From assembly GCA_050287605.1 (NCBI GenBank), contig JBNKCG010000001.1, positions 1 to 64,000 on the forward strand: a DNA stretch of 64,000 nucleotides, read 5' to 3'. Shown one piece after another: positions 1 through 8,206 of this stretch (its first letter is position 1; each line of letters begins with the position of its first letter). Both the position numbers and the translations under genes were made by a program. This DNA is from QQUJ01 sp050287605. GTDB lineage: Bacteria > Pseudomonadota > Gammaproteobacteria > QQUJ01. Under the pieces are notes generated by a model. It had not been told where the DNA came from. It saw only the letters and a list, made by a program, of their open reading frames with translations, and ran no database searches.

Positions 1-669
1 GAAGTTGTCCAGAAGCAGGATGTCGACCCCGGCCGCCAGGGCTTCGCGGACCTCGTCGAGACTCTCCACCTCGACCTCCACCGCCATGTTCCCCGCCTCG
101 CGCCGTACGGCGTTGACGGCCGCGGAGATGGAACCCGCAGCGTGGATGTGGTTTTCCTTGATGAGAATTCCGTCGAAGAGTCCCAGGCGATGGTTGCGGC
201 AACCACCGCAGCGCACGGCATACTTTTGCGCCAATCGCAGCCCGGGGATGGTCTTGCGCGTATCCAGCACCGTCGCCCCGGTGCCGGCCGCCGCGTCGGC
301 GTAACGGCGCGCCTGTGTCGCAGTCCCGCACAGCGTCTGCAGAAAATTGAGGGCGGTGCGCTCTCCGGTGAGAACGCTACGAGCGGGCCCCTGCACGCGG
401 CACAGCAGTTGATCGCCCTGCACGCGCTGACCGTCCTCCACGTCCCACACCACCTCGACCGCCGGATCGAGCTCGGCGTAGACCGCGTCGAACCACGCCC
501 GCCCGCAGAACACCGCCTCCTCGCGGGAGATGACGGTCGCGTCGAGACGCACCTCCTCCGGCACCAGACACGCGGTGCGGTCTCCGCTGCCAACGTCTTC
601 GGCCAGCGCCCGCTGCACCGCCTCGCAAATGACCGAGTCGGGTACCGGTGGTTCAGTCGTCGGGCTCAC
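1..669 (-). CDS. nadC: Nicotinate-nucleotide pyrophosphorylase (quinolinate phosphoribosyltransferase), 3' end cut by window
   Basis: Converts quinolinate and PRPP to nicotinate mononucleotide in de novo NAD synthesis, in the cytoplasm. The visible 223 residues cover the N-terminal domain and most of the barrel of a roughly 280-residue family; the C-terminus lies outside the window. Seen directly are GERTALNFLQ (102-111), DTRKTIPGLRLAQKYAV (136-152), GGCRNHRLGL (155-164) with the substrate-binding Arg/His cluster, KENH (171-174), and VEVEVES with LLLDNF at the cut. I chose GTG at 667-669 because GGGAG stands just upstream and no in-frame ATG does better. It diverges from the DUF1538 operon across only 61 bases. 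In enterics nadC diverges directly from ampD, so the quartet in between is an insertion relative to that arrangement. Confidence 0.95.
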   Translation of the reverse strand, partial: MSPTTEPPVPDSVICEAVQRALAEDVGSGDRTACLVPEEVRLDATVISREEAVFCGRAWFDAVYAELDPAVEVVWDVEDGQRVQGDQLLCRVQGPARSVLTGERTALNFLQTLCGTATQARRYADAAAGTGATVLDTRKTIPGLRLAQKYAVRCGGCRNHRLGLFDGILIKENHIHAAGSISAAVNAVRREAGNMAVEVEVESLDEVREALAAGVDILLLDNF

Positions 670-730
670 CTGTCGCTCCCAGGTCGCGGAATGGGGGCGA
701 TAGCTTAGCAGTCCGGCGGCAATTCAGGTA

Positions 731-1498
731 ATGTACGGGGCCATACCAAGACCCAAAGACGGCGTGAGACAGCAACTCCTCACTTTCCTCAAATTTGCCG
801 CCGGCAGCGTGCGTGATCTGCTGCCTATCGTCTTGGTCGTCGCCTTCTTCCAACTGGTAGTCCTCCAGCAACCGCTGCCGGAATTCGGGCGCGTGTTGCT
901 GGGACTGATAGCGGTCGTGTTGGGGCTCACCCTCTTCATCCAGGGGCTGGAGACGGGCCTATTCCCGGTCGGCGAATCGCTGGCCTTCGATTTTGCCCGC
1001 AAGGGCAGCTTGACTTGGCTGCTGCTGTTTTCGTTCGCCCTCGGCTTCGGCACCACCATCGCCGAGCCGGCTCTGATCGCCGTTGCCGACGAAGCGGCGC
1101 TGGTCGCGGCGGAAGGTGGCGCCATCGACAAAACCGAGCAGGCGAAACAAGACTACGCCACCGGCCTGCGCGTCACGGTTGCCGTCTCCGTCGGCATCGC
1201 CATCGTCATCGGCGTGCTGCGCATCCTCAAAGGCTGGCCGATCCAGTATCTGATCATCGGCGGCTACATCGGCGTGGTGATCATGACCATCTTCGCGCCG
1301 GCAGAAATTATCGGCATCGCCTACGATTCCGGTGGGGTCACCACCTCCACCATCACCGTCCCGCTGGTGACGGCTCTGGGCGTCGGGCTGGCCTCCAGTA
1401 TCCGCGGCCGCAACCCGCTCACCGACGGGTTCGGGCTGATCGCCTTTGCCTCGCTCACCCCCATGATCTTCGTGATGGGCTACGGGATGGTGACGTAG
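731..1498 (+). CDS. DUF1538 membrane protein A (UmpA-like candidate antiporter subunit)
   Basis: A 255-residue integral membrane protein with about six to seven hydrophobic segments, of the DUF1538 family. Two family signatures are visible: TTIAEP at 108-113 and YDSGGVTTST at 198-207. Both recur in the next protein, so the pair looks like a duplicated gene encoding a heterodimeric transporter. From memory, a DUF1538 pair (UmpAB) of a Halomonas was reported to act together as a Na+/Li+/K+-H+ antiporter; transfer of that function here is inference. Its stop codon overlaps the next start by one base (TAGTG). The start is only moderately sure: ATG 731 has a weak ribosome site, and a GTG at 761 is an alternative. 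Confidence 0.85.
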   Translation: MYGAIPRPKDGVRQQLLTFLKFAAGSVRDLLPIVLVVAFFQLVVLQQPLPEFGRVLLGLIAVVLGLTLFIQGLETGLFPVGESLAFDFARKGSLTWLLLFSFALGFGTTIAEPALIAVADEAALVAAEGGAIDKTEQAKQDYATGLRVTVAVSVGIAIVIGVLRILKGWPIQYLIIGGYIGVVIMTIFAPAEIIGIAYDSGGVTTSTITVPLVTALGVGLASSIRGRNPLTDGFGLIAFASLTPMIFVMGYGMVT

Positions 1499-2295
1499 TG
1501 GAGTTTCTCGCACTCGTCTGGACCACCACCCTGGGCACGGTACGCGACGTGCTCCCCATCGCAGCCATCATCTTCGGTTTTCAATACCTGGTGATACGCC
1601 GCCCGCTGCCGAACCTGAAGAAGGTGATGATCGGCTTCGGTTACGTGCTGCTCGGCCTGGCGCTATTCTTGATCGGACTCGAAGAGGCACTTTTCCCGCT
1701 CGGCAAACTCATGGCGCAGCAGTTGACCAACCCCGCGTTTCTGCACGGCGGCGCCAACGCGCTGGACGCGGCCCGGTTTACCTGGACCGACTACTTCTGG
1801 GTCTACTGCTTTGCCGCCGCCATCGGCTTCTCGACCACCATCGCCGAACCCTCGCTGATCGCCGTTGCCATCAAGGCGCACCAAGTGTCCGGCGGCGCCA
1901 TCAGCGCCTGGGGACTGCGCATCGCTGTCGCCATCGGGGTAGCCGTCGGGATCGCACTCGGCGTGTTTCGCATCATCACCGGCACGCCGCTGCACTGGTT
2001 CATCATTGCCGGCTACATCGTCGTGATCGTACAGACCGTTTACGCCCCGCGGCTGATCATCGCCCTCGCCTACGATTCCGGCGGCGTCACCACCTCGACG
2101 GTCACCGTCCCCCTGGTCACCGCCCTGGGACTGGGGCTGGCCGCCACAGTACCGGGGCGCAGTCCGCTGATGGACGGTTTCGGACTCATCGCGTTCGCCA
2201 GCCTGTTCCCCATCATGTCGGTCATGGCTTACGCCCAACTCAGCGAATGGATCGCCAAGCGTCGATCCCAGCGCAGTCGGAAGCAAGGAGGTTAA
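1498..2295 (+). CDS. DUF1538 membrane protein B (UmpB-like candidate antiporter subunit)
   Basis: The second DUF1538 protein, 265 residues from a GTG start that shares its first base with the preceding stop, so translation is probably coupled. It carries the same signatures, TTIAEP at 113-118 and YDSGGVTTST at 192-201, plus several hydrophobic helices and a short basic C-terminal tail (residues 254-265) facing the cytoplasm if topology follows positive-inside. It is clearly paralogous to the upstream protein along its length. A two-subunit cation/proton antiporter is the best guess, based on the reported UmpAB pair. The P-II-like and CBS genes immediately downstream suggest that transport is regulated by a small molecule, which is inference from gene order. 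Confidence 0.85.
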   Translation: MEFLALVWTTTLGTVRDVLPIAAIIFGFQYLVIRRPLPNLKKVMIGFGYVLLGLALFLIGLEEALFPLGKLMAQQLTNPAFLHGGANALDAARFTWTDYFWVYCFAAAIGFSTTIAEPSLIAVAIKAHQVSGGAISAWGLRIAVAIGVAVGIALGVFRIITGTPLHWFIIAGYIVVIVQTVYAPRLIIALAYDSGGVTTSTVTVPLVTALGLGLAATVPGRSPLMDGFGLIAFASLFPIMSVMAYAQLSEWIAKRRSQRSRKQGG

Positions 2296-2298
2296 AGC

Positions 2299-2649
2299 AT
2301 GCACTTCAAATTGATCGTAACCCTAGTCGAAGATCACAAGACCAGCGCCGTCGTCGACGCCGCGCGCGAAGCGGGCGCCACCGGGGCGACGGTGGTCACC
2401 CAGGCGCGTGGCGAAGGGATACAGAAGCCGAAGACCTTCTTCGGTCTCAACCTGGAGACCCAGCGCGACATGGTGCTGTTTCTGGTGGAAGAGCATCTCA
2501 GTCGCACCATCCTGGAGACCATCGCCAAGGTCGGCGAGTTCGAAGAAAAACCCGGCACCGGAATCGCCTTTCAGCTGGACGTAGAGGATGCCGTCGGCGT
2601 CACCGAACAGATACGCTCACTAACCCCCCTGGTGGAGGACAAGCTATGA
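2299..2649 (+). CDS. P-II-like small regulatory protein
   Basis: A 116-residue protein with the size and strand/helix pattern of the GlnB/P-II superfamily, including the C-terminal KPGTGIAFQL-VEDAVGV stretch that resembles the P-II segment before its last strand. The region where GlnB has its T-loop (around residues 38-56) is short and different, and the protein has no tyrosine at all, so GlnD-type uridylylation of a T-loop tyrosine is impossible. Proteins of this kind often bind adenyl nucleotides and act on a membrane partner. The gene starts 3 bases after the DUF1538 B stop behind a strong AAGGAGG site and overlaps the CBS gene by 4 bases. The natural partner is therefore the DUF1538 pair (inference). 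Confidence 0.8.
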   Translation: MHFKLIVTLVEDHKTSAVVDAAREAGATGATVVTQARGEGIQKPKTFFGLNLETQRDMVLFLVEEHLSRTILETIAKVGEFEEKPGTGIAFQLDVEDAVGVTEQIRSLTPLVEDKL

Positions 2650-3050
2650 AAGAGGAGATCGTTCGCGTCTGCGACGTGATGACGCAGGAGTTCGATCGCA
2701 TCGACGGGATGGCGACCATCAGCGAGGCGCTGTCGCGCATGCGGGAGTTGAACGCCCGCTGCCTGGTGGTGGACAAGCGCCACGACGACGATGAATACGG
2801 CTTTCTGCTGTTGTCGGACATCGCCCGCAAGGTGCTCGCACCCAACCGCGCGCCGGAACGGGTCAACGTCTACGAGGTGATGGCCAAACCGGTGATCCGC
2901 GTGGAACCGGAGATGAACATCCGCTACTGCGCGCGCCTGTTCGACAATCTTGGATTGACACGCGCACCGGTGATCGACGGGGACGGAAACGTGGTGGGAG
3001 TGGTCAGCTTCACCGATCTGGTGCTGCGCGGGTTGTGTCGCGACTACTGA
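2646..3050 (+). CDS. CBS-pair domain protein
   Basis: A 134-residue cytosolic protein made almost entirely of two CBS motifs. The first, about residues 8-70, contains DVMTQEFDRIDGMATISEAL; the second, about 78-130, contains the MAKPVIRVEPEMNIRYCARL segment and ends in VVGVVSFTDLVLRG. CBS pairs bind adenosine nucleotides and commonly gate transporters or enzymes. There is no fused catalytic domain. The ATG overlaps the stop of the P-II-like gene (ATGA), and ampD begins 5 bases downstream, so all five genes are probably co-transcribed. With the P-II-like protein it gives the DUF1538 pair two candidate soluble regulators. The specific ligand cannot be read from the sequence. Confidence 0.85.
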   Translation: MKEEIVRVCDVMTQEFDRIDGMATISEALSRMRELNARCLVVDKRHDDDEYGFLLLSDIARKVLAPNRAPERVNVYEVMAKPVIRVEPEMNIRYCARLFDNLGLTRAPVIDGDGNVVGVVSFTDLVLRGLCRDY

Positions 3051-3055
3051 AAACC

Positions 3056-3619
3056 ATGAACGAACCGCCGCTGATCATCGATAGAACGGAAGGCCGCCTG
3101 CGGGAGGCGCGCTGGGTAGCGTCCCCCAACTGCGACGAACGCCCGTCCGGCACCGCCATCGACGTGATCGTGATCCACGGCATCAGTCTGCCGCCGGGCG
3201 AATTCGGCGGACCGTGGATAGAAGCCCTCTTCACCAACAACCTGCCCGCCTCCGCGCATCCCTATTTTGCGGAGATCCAGTCGCAACGCGTCTCCGCCCA
3301 CCTGCTGATCCGGCGCGGCGGCGAACTAGTCCAGTTCGTACCGTTCCATCTGCGGGCGTGGCACGCCGGGGTATCCTGTTTCGGAGAACGCGAACGTTGC
3401 AACGACTTCGCCATCGGCATCGAGCTGGAGGGCAGCGACGACGTGCCCTACACCGACGCCCAGTACCGGCAGCTGACGCATGTGATCCAGGCGCTGATCG
3501 CCACCTACCCCGACATTCGCACCGAACACATCGTGGGACACAGCGATATCGCGCCGCAGCGCAAGAGCGACCCCGGCCCCGCCTTCGATTGGGTGCGACT
3601 CAGAAACGGGCTGTGTTGA
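3056..3619 (+). CDS. ampD: 1,6-anhydro-N-acetylmuramyl-L-alanine amidase AmpD
   Basis: A cytoplasmic zinc amidase that removes the stem peptide from anhydromuropeptides during murein recycling, and by that lowers beta-lactamase induction where AmpR is present. The 187 residues match the family length. Expected zinc ligands are visible: His41 in VIVIHGISLPPGEFGG, His162 in IVGHSDIAP and Asp172 in KSDPGPAFDW; Lys170 and Glu123 sit where the catalytic residues are expected. I start at ATG 3056 because the in-frame GTG at 3035 lies inside the CBS gene. The membrane partner gene ampE, found next in enterics, is absent; the gene instead converges on lspA 33 bases away. Confidence 0.95.
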   Translation: MNEPPLIIDRTEGRLREARWVASPNCDERPSGTAIDVIVIHGISLPPGEFGGPWIEALFTNNLPASAHPYFAEIQSQRVSAHLLIRRGGELVQFVPFHLRAWHAGVSCFGERERCNDFAIGIELEGSDDVPYTDAQYRQLTHVIQALIATYPDIRTEHIVGHSDIAPQRKSDPGPAFDWVRLRNGLC

Positions 3620-3652
3620 AAAACCGGAACCGCGGCGCAATGCCGCACGCAC

Positions 3653-4204
3653 TCAACCGTCGGCGCGCTCTTCGTCGCGGTGCGCCCTGGTGTTGAACAG
3701 GTTATCCGCGATCAGCACCACCACCCCCACCGAGATCGCCGAATCGGCGATGTTGAACGCTGGCCAGGGGTTGAAGGTGCGCCAGGGAAGAAACGGCAGG
3801 TAGACTTCGATGAAATCGATCACGTGCGCGAACAGCACACGGTCGATGACGTTGCCCAGCGCCCCGCCGAGGATCAGCGCCAGTCCCAGCGCCTCCCACG
3901 ACGCGCCGCGCGGCAAACGTCGCAGCCAATTGCCGAGAAACGCGCTCACCGCCAACGCCAGCAGCACGAAAAACCAACGCTGCCAACCGCTCCCTTCGGC
4001 CAGGAAACTGAACGCCGCACCCGTGTTGTAGCGCAACGTAAAGTGGAACCAGGAGAGCACCACCAGCGGCTGGTCGTAGTTGAGCAACGCCTCGGCCAAC
4101 TGCTTGGTGAGCTGATCCAGCGCGATTACCGCGCCGGAGAGCCACAACCAGCGCAGCGGATGCGCAATGGCCGGCGCGCCCGTGGTGGAGGAACTCGCAG
4201 ACAT
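3653..4204 (-). CDS. lspA: Lipoprotein signal peptidase II
   Basis: An inner-membrane aspartic protease that cleaves the signal peptide of diacylglyceryl-prolipoproteins. About 183 residues with four hydrophobic helices. The two catalytic aspartates are in GNVIDR (Asp121) and NIADSAIS (Asp154), with the family motif RYNTGAAFSFL at 58-68. Last gene of murJ-ribF-ileS-lspA, 16 bases after ileS; the ileS-lspA pair is widespread in proteobacteria. An in-frame TTG at 4210 is better spaced from a GAGG site than ATG 4204, so two extra residues are possible. Confidence 0.95.
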   Translation of the reverse strand: MSASSSTTGAPAIAHPLRWLWLSGAVIALDQLTKQLAEALLNYDQPLVVLSWFHFTLRYNTGAAFSFLAEGSGWQRWFFVLLALAVSAFLGNWLRRLPRGASWEALGLALILGGALGNVIDRVLFAHVIDFIEVYLPFLPWRTFNPWPAFNIADSAISVGVVVLIADNLFNTRAHRDEERADG

Positions 4205-4220
4205 CGACAAACGGGCCGCC

Positions 4221-7043
4221 TCAGGCGAACCGGCGCTGTTCGCCGGCGCCGGACACGTTCTCCACGCAGCGACCGCACAGCTCCGGATGATCGGCGTGGG
4301 CGCCCACGTCTTCGCGGCGATGCCAGCAGCGCACGCACTTGCCGTGGCCGCTGGGAGTCACCTTGAGGCGCAGCCCAGCCCGGCCCGTCTCCACGGCATC
4401 GGCCGGGGCTGCGGCCAGCGGATGCACCGCGGCGTAGGAAGTGATCAGCACGAAACGCAGCTCGTCGCCCAACTTGCCCAGCAACGGCAGCAGCACGTCA
4501 TCGCAATAGAGCTCGAGTTCCGCTTCCAGCGACGAACCGATCCTACCCTCGACGCGCACCCGTTCCAACTCCTTGCTCACTGCCTCGCGCACCGCCAGCA
4601 CTTGCTGCCAATACTCCATGTCCAGCTCGCCCATGGGCGTCGCTTCGGGAAATGAGTAATAGGTGGCGAGAAATACCGACTCGCCGCGCTCGCCCGGCAG
4701 GTAGTGCCAGATCTCCTCGGCGGTAAAGCTGAGGATGGGTGCCAGCCAACGCGCCAGCGCCTCGGCGATGTGGTAGAGGGCGCTCTGCGCGGAACGCCGC
4801 GCGTGGCTGTCGCTGGGTGTGGTGTACTGGCGGTCCTTGATGATGTCGAGATAGAAACTGCCCATGTCCACACTGCAGAAGTTATGTACTTTCTGGTAGA
4901 TGTGGTGGAAGTCGAAATCCTCGTAGGCGCGCATCACCTCGCCTTGCAGCTGACGCGCCCGCTCCACCGCCCAGCGGTCGAGGGCGATCAACTCGTCCAG
5001 CGGCAGCAGATGCTGCGCCGGATCGAATCCGGTCATGTTGCCAAGCAGGAAGCGCGCGGTGTTGCGGATGCGCCGATAGGCATCGGCGGTGCGCTTGAGA
5101 ATCTCGTCGGAGACGTGCATTTCGCCGCGGTAATCGGTGGCCGCCACCCATAGGCGCAGCACGTCGGCGCCCAGGCTGTTGACCACCTGCTGGGGCGCCA
5201 CCACGTTGCCCAGCGACTTGGACATCTTGCGCCCCTCGGCATCGACGGTGAAACCGTGGGTGAGCACCGACCGGTAGGGAGCCACGCCGTTCATAGCAAC
5301 AGAGGCTAGCAGCGATGAATGGAACCAACCGCGGTGCTGGTCGGAACCCTCCAGGTACATGTCGGCGGGGAAACGCAGCTCGGGGCGCTGTTCCAACACC
5401 GAGTAGTGGGTGGTGCCGGAGTCGAACCAGACGTCCAGCGTGTCGCTCACCTTTTCGTAGTGCACGGCCTCGTCGCCCAACAAATCATCCGTGGCTACAT
5501 CGAACCAGGCGTCGATACCGGTGCGCTCCACGCGCAGCGCCACCTCTTCGATAAGGCGCGGGGTGTCGGGGTGCGGTTCTCCGGTCTCGCGGTGCACGAA
5601 CAGACAGATGGGAATACCCCAGGAACGCTGGCGCGAGATGCACCAGTCGGGGCGGTGTTCGATCATGCCGCGGATACGCGCCTGGCCCCAATCGGGAATC
5701 CAGCGTACCCCGTCGATCTCGTGCAGCGCCATCTCGCGCAACCCCTTCTGGTCCATGCTGATGAACCACTGAGCGGTGGCGCGGAAGATGATGGGCGTCT
5801 TGTGACGCCAGCAGTGCGGATAGCTGTGGCGGATGGTCTCCAGGTGCAGCAGCGCACCGTGCTCCTTGAGCACTTCGATGACGTGATCGTTGGCCTTGAA
5901 GACGAACTCTCCGGCAAACAGCGGCGTATCCGGAAGGAAACAACCGTTATCGCCCACCGGGTTGACGACCTCCAGCCCGTAATGCTGGCCGACCTCAAAG
6001 TCCTCCTGGCCGTGACCCGGTGCGGTGTGCACCGCGCCGGTACCGGCATCCAGGGTCACGTGTTCGCCCACGACCACCGGCACCACGCGGTCATAGAAGG
6101 GGTGACGCAACTGCTGGCCATCCAGCACGCTGCCGGTACAGCGCGCCAACACCCGGGTATTGAAGCCGCCGTAGCGCTTGACGGCCGACTCCATCAGTTC
6201 TTCTGCCAGCAGCAGACGCTCGGTACCGGCCGCCGTGTCCATCTGCACCAGCACATAATGATGCTCGGGATTCAGCGCCACCGCCTGATTGGCCGGCAGC
6301 GTCCAGGGCGTGGTGGTCCAGATGGGTACCGAAATGGCGCCGCTGCCCGCATCGTCTGCCGGCGAACACTGGGCGACAAACGCCGCTTCGTCCACCACCC
6401 CAAAGCGCACGTCGATGGCCGGCGAATTCTTGTCCTCGTACTCCACCTCCGCTTCGGCCAACGCCGATCCGCAATCGGCGCACCAGTAGACCGGCTTGGC
6501 ACCGCGGTGCAGATGGCCGTTGGCGATGATCTTGCCCAGCGCGCGGATGATGTCGGCCTCGTTTTTGAAGCTCATGGTGAGGTAGGGATTGGACCAGTCA
6601 CCCATCACGCCCAGGCGCTTGAAATCGACGCGCTGCTTCTCCACCTGCGAGGTGGCGTAGTCGCGGCATGCCTTGCGGAACGTCTTGGCGTCGACCTTGT
6701 TGCCCGCCTTGCCGATGGTCTTTTCCACCTGCAGTTCGATGGGCAGGCCGTGACAATCCCAGCCCGGTACGTAGGGGACGTCGAAGCCGGCCACCAGGCG
6801 CGATTTGTTGATGATGTCCTTGAGCACCTTGTTGACCGCGTGGCCGATGTGGATCTCGCCGTTGGCGTAGGGCGGACCGTCGTGAAGAATGAACTGCTCC
6901 TGACCCACCCGCGCCTCACGAGTCCGGCGGTAAAGGTCGATCTGCTCCCAACGCGCCAGTGTCTCGGGCTCGCGCTGCGGCAGATTACCGCGCATGGGGA
7001 AATCGGTCTGGGGGAGGTTCAGGGTTGCTTTGTAATCAGCCAT
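4221..7043 (-). CDS. ileS: Isoleucyl-tRNA synthetase
   Basis: Charges tRNA-Ile in the cytoplasm, with an editing domain that clears valine. 940 residues, the normal bacterial length. The class I signatures are HIGH at 65-68 and KMSKS at 606-610. The editing CP1 insertion lies between them (TTPWTLPANQA, GTGAVHTAPGHGQED). The C-terminal zinc finger has Cys903, Cys906, Cys923 and Cys926. I start at ATG 7043 (MADYKATLNLP), which matches the family, rather than the upstream TTG at 7079. It follows ribF after about 90 bases and leads into lspA. Confidence 0.97.
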   Translation of the reverse strand: MADYKATLNLPQTDFPMRGNLPQREPETLARWEQIDLYRRTREARVGQEQFILHDGPPYANGEIHIGHAVNKVLKDIINKSRLVAGFDVPYVPGWDCHGLPIELQVEKTIGKAGNKVDAKTFRKACRDYATSQVEKQRVDFKRLGVMGDWSNPYLTMSFKNEADIIRALGKIIANGHLHRGAKPVYWCADCGSALAEAEVEYEDKNSPAIDVRFGVVDEAAFVAQCSPADDAGSGAISVPIWTTTPWTLPANQAVALNPEHHYVLVQMDTAAGTERLLLAEELMESAVKRYGGFNTRVLARCTGSVLDGQQLRHPFYDRVVPVVVGEHVTLDAGTGAVHTAPGHGQEDFEVGQHYGLEVVNPVGDNGCFLPDTPLFAGEFVFKANDHVIEVLKEHGALLHLETIRHSYPHCWRHKTPIIFRATAQWFISMDQKGLREMALHEIDGVRWIPDWGQARIRGMIEHRPDWCISRQRSWGIPICLFVHRETGEPHPDTPRLIEEVALRVERTGIDAWFDVATDDLLGDEAVHYEKVSDTLDVWFDSGTTHYSVLEQRPELRFPADMYLEGSDQHRGWFHSSLLASVAMNGVAPYRSVLTHGFTVDAEGRKMSKSLGNVVAPQQVVNSLGADVLRLWVAATDYRGEMHVSDEILKRTADAYRRIRNTARFLLGNMTGFDPAQHLLPLDELIALDRWAVERARQLQGEVMRAYEDFDFHHIYQKVHNFCSVDMGSFYLDIIKDRQYTTPSDSHARRSAQSALYHIAEALARWLAPILSFTAEEIWHYLPGERGESVFLATYYSFPEATPMGELDMEYWQQVLAVREAVSKELERVRVEGRIGSSLEAELELYCDDVLLPLLGKLGDELRFVLITSYAAVHPLAAAPADAVETGRAGLRLKVTPSGHGKCVRCWHRREDVGAHADHPELCGRCVENVSGAGEQRRFA

Positions 7044-7133
7044 CGTCGGTCGGTTTCGTGTGCAATGTGTTTCGGTCAATGCGATCGGTATTCGGTTAAC
7101 AAGGTTTCCAGATTTAAGTGCGCCAGCTTGCCA

Positions 7134-8060
7134 TCACCTCGAAAAATGAGCTCGCGCCGCCTCGGCGTCGGCCGCGATTTGAGCCTGCAGCGCCGCCAAC
7201 GAATCGAAGCGCTGCTCGTCGCGCAGTTTGTGGATGAAATCCACGTGGATATAGCGCCGATAGATCTCCTCCGTGAAATCGAACAGGTGCACCTCCAGCA
7301 GCGCCTGCCGCCCGTTGACGGTGGGACGGATCCCCACGTTGGCGACGCCGATGCGCGGCTCGTGCTGCAACCCGAATACCTCCACCGCGTACACTCCAGA
7401 CAGCGGCAGCGCTTTGTGGTGCAAGCGGATGTTCGCGGTCGGAAAGCCGATGGTGCGTCCGCGCTTGTCGCCATGGGCGACGCGACCGGAAATTCGGTAG
7501 GGCCGGCCCAGCAATTGTTGCGCCAGTGCCAGGTTACCGACAGCCAGTGCGTCGCGCACCCGCGTACTACTCACACGCGCACCGTCCAGATGTACCGTGT
7601 GCATGCGCGCCACGGCGAATCCGTGCGCCTCGCCCGCCGCTTCCAGCATGGCGAAATCTCCCTGGCGCTTGCGGCCAAAGCGGAAATCGTCGCCCACCAC
7701 CAGGTAGCGTACACCCAGCCTCTGGATCAGGATGCGCTCGATGAACTGATCGGCCGGCATCGCCGCCAGGCCGGGGTTAAAGCGCAGGCACACCACCCGG
7801 TCGACGGCGAAACGGCTCAGCGCCTTGAGCTTTTCGCGCAACCGCGTCAGACGCGCCGGCGCCGACTCAGGGGCAAAGAACTCCTCGGGCTGCGGTTCAA
7901 AGGTGATCACCGCGGCCGGCAGACCGAGTTCGGCCGCCTTCTCCGCCACCTGGCCGAGCACGGCCTGGTGGCCCAGGTGCACACCGTCAAACTTGCCGAT
8001 GGTGGCCACACAGCCCTGGTGTTGGGGCTTCAGGCTGTAATGACCGCGTATGAGCTCCAT
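7134..8060 (-). CDS. ribF: Bifunctional riboflavin kinase/FAD synthetase
   Basis: Makes FMN from riboflavin and then FAD. 308 residues. The N-terminal nucleotidyltransferase domain (about 1-180) has GKFDGVHLGHQAVL with the HxGH-like motif, TFEPQP and the VSSTRVRDAL region. The C-terminal riboflavin kinase domain has GRPYRISGRVAHGDKRGRTI, GFPTANI and GVYAV. It is located between murJ and ileS, as in many gammaproteobacteria. The 146-base gap to murJ holds a good -10 element, so ribF-ileS-lspA may also be transcribed on its own. Confidence 0.95.
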   Translation of the reverse strand: MELIRGHYSLKPQHQGCVATIGKFDGVHLGHQAVLGQVAEKAAELGLPAAVITFEPQPEEFFAPESAPARLTRLREKLKALSRFAVDRVVCLRFNPGLAAMPADQFIERILIQRLGVRYLVVGDDFRFGRKRQGDFAMLEAAGEAHGFAVARMHTVHLDGARVSSTRVRDALAVGNLALAQQLLGRPYRISGRVAHGDKRGRTIGFPTANIRLHHKALPLSGVYAVEVFGLQHEPRIGVANVGIRPTVNGRQALLEVHLFDFTEEIYRRYIHVDFIHKLRDEQRFDSLAALQAQIAADAEAARAHFSR

Positions 8061-8129
8061 GGACCCGACCTCGACGACGACTGGCGCCAGCTACGGCGAC
8101 CTCGTCACCGATTGTCTTCACAAACGGCG

Positions 8130-8135
8130 ATTATA
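8130..8135 (-). promoter_or_regulatory. Candidate sigma-70 -10 element for ribF-ileS-lspA
   Basis: On the minus strand the hexamer is a perfect TATAAT, with transcription expected to begin near 8123, about 63 bases before the ribF ATG. At 17-base spacing the -35 hexamer is poor, so activity rests mainly on the -10 element. The rest of the 146-base murJ-ribF gap shows nothing else convincing. Confidence 0.5.
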
Positions 8136-8206
8136 AACAGATCCCGCCCCGATCGTCGCCGATCCGGGATGATTGGAACCTACCGCGGAATCCAAGGTGG
8201 GCGGTA

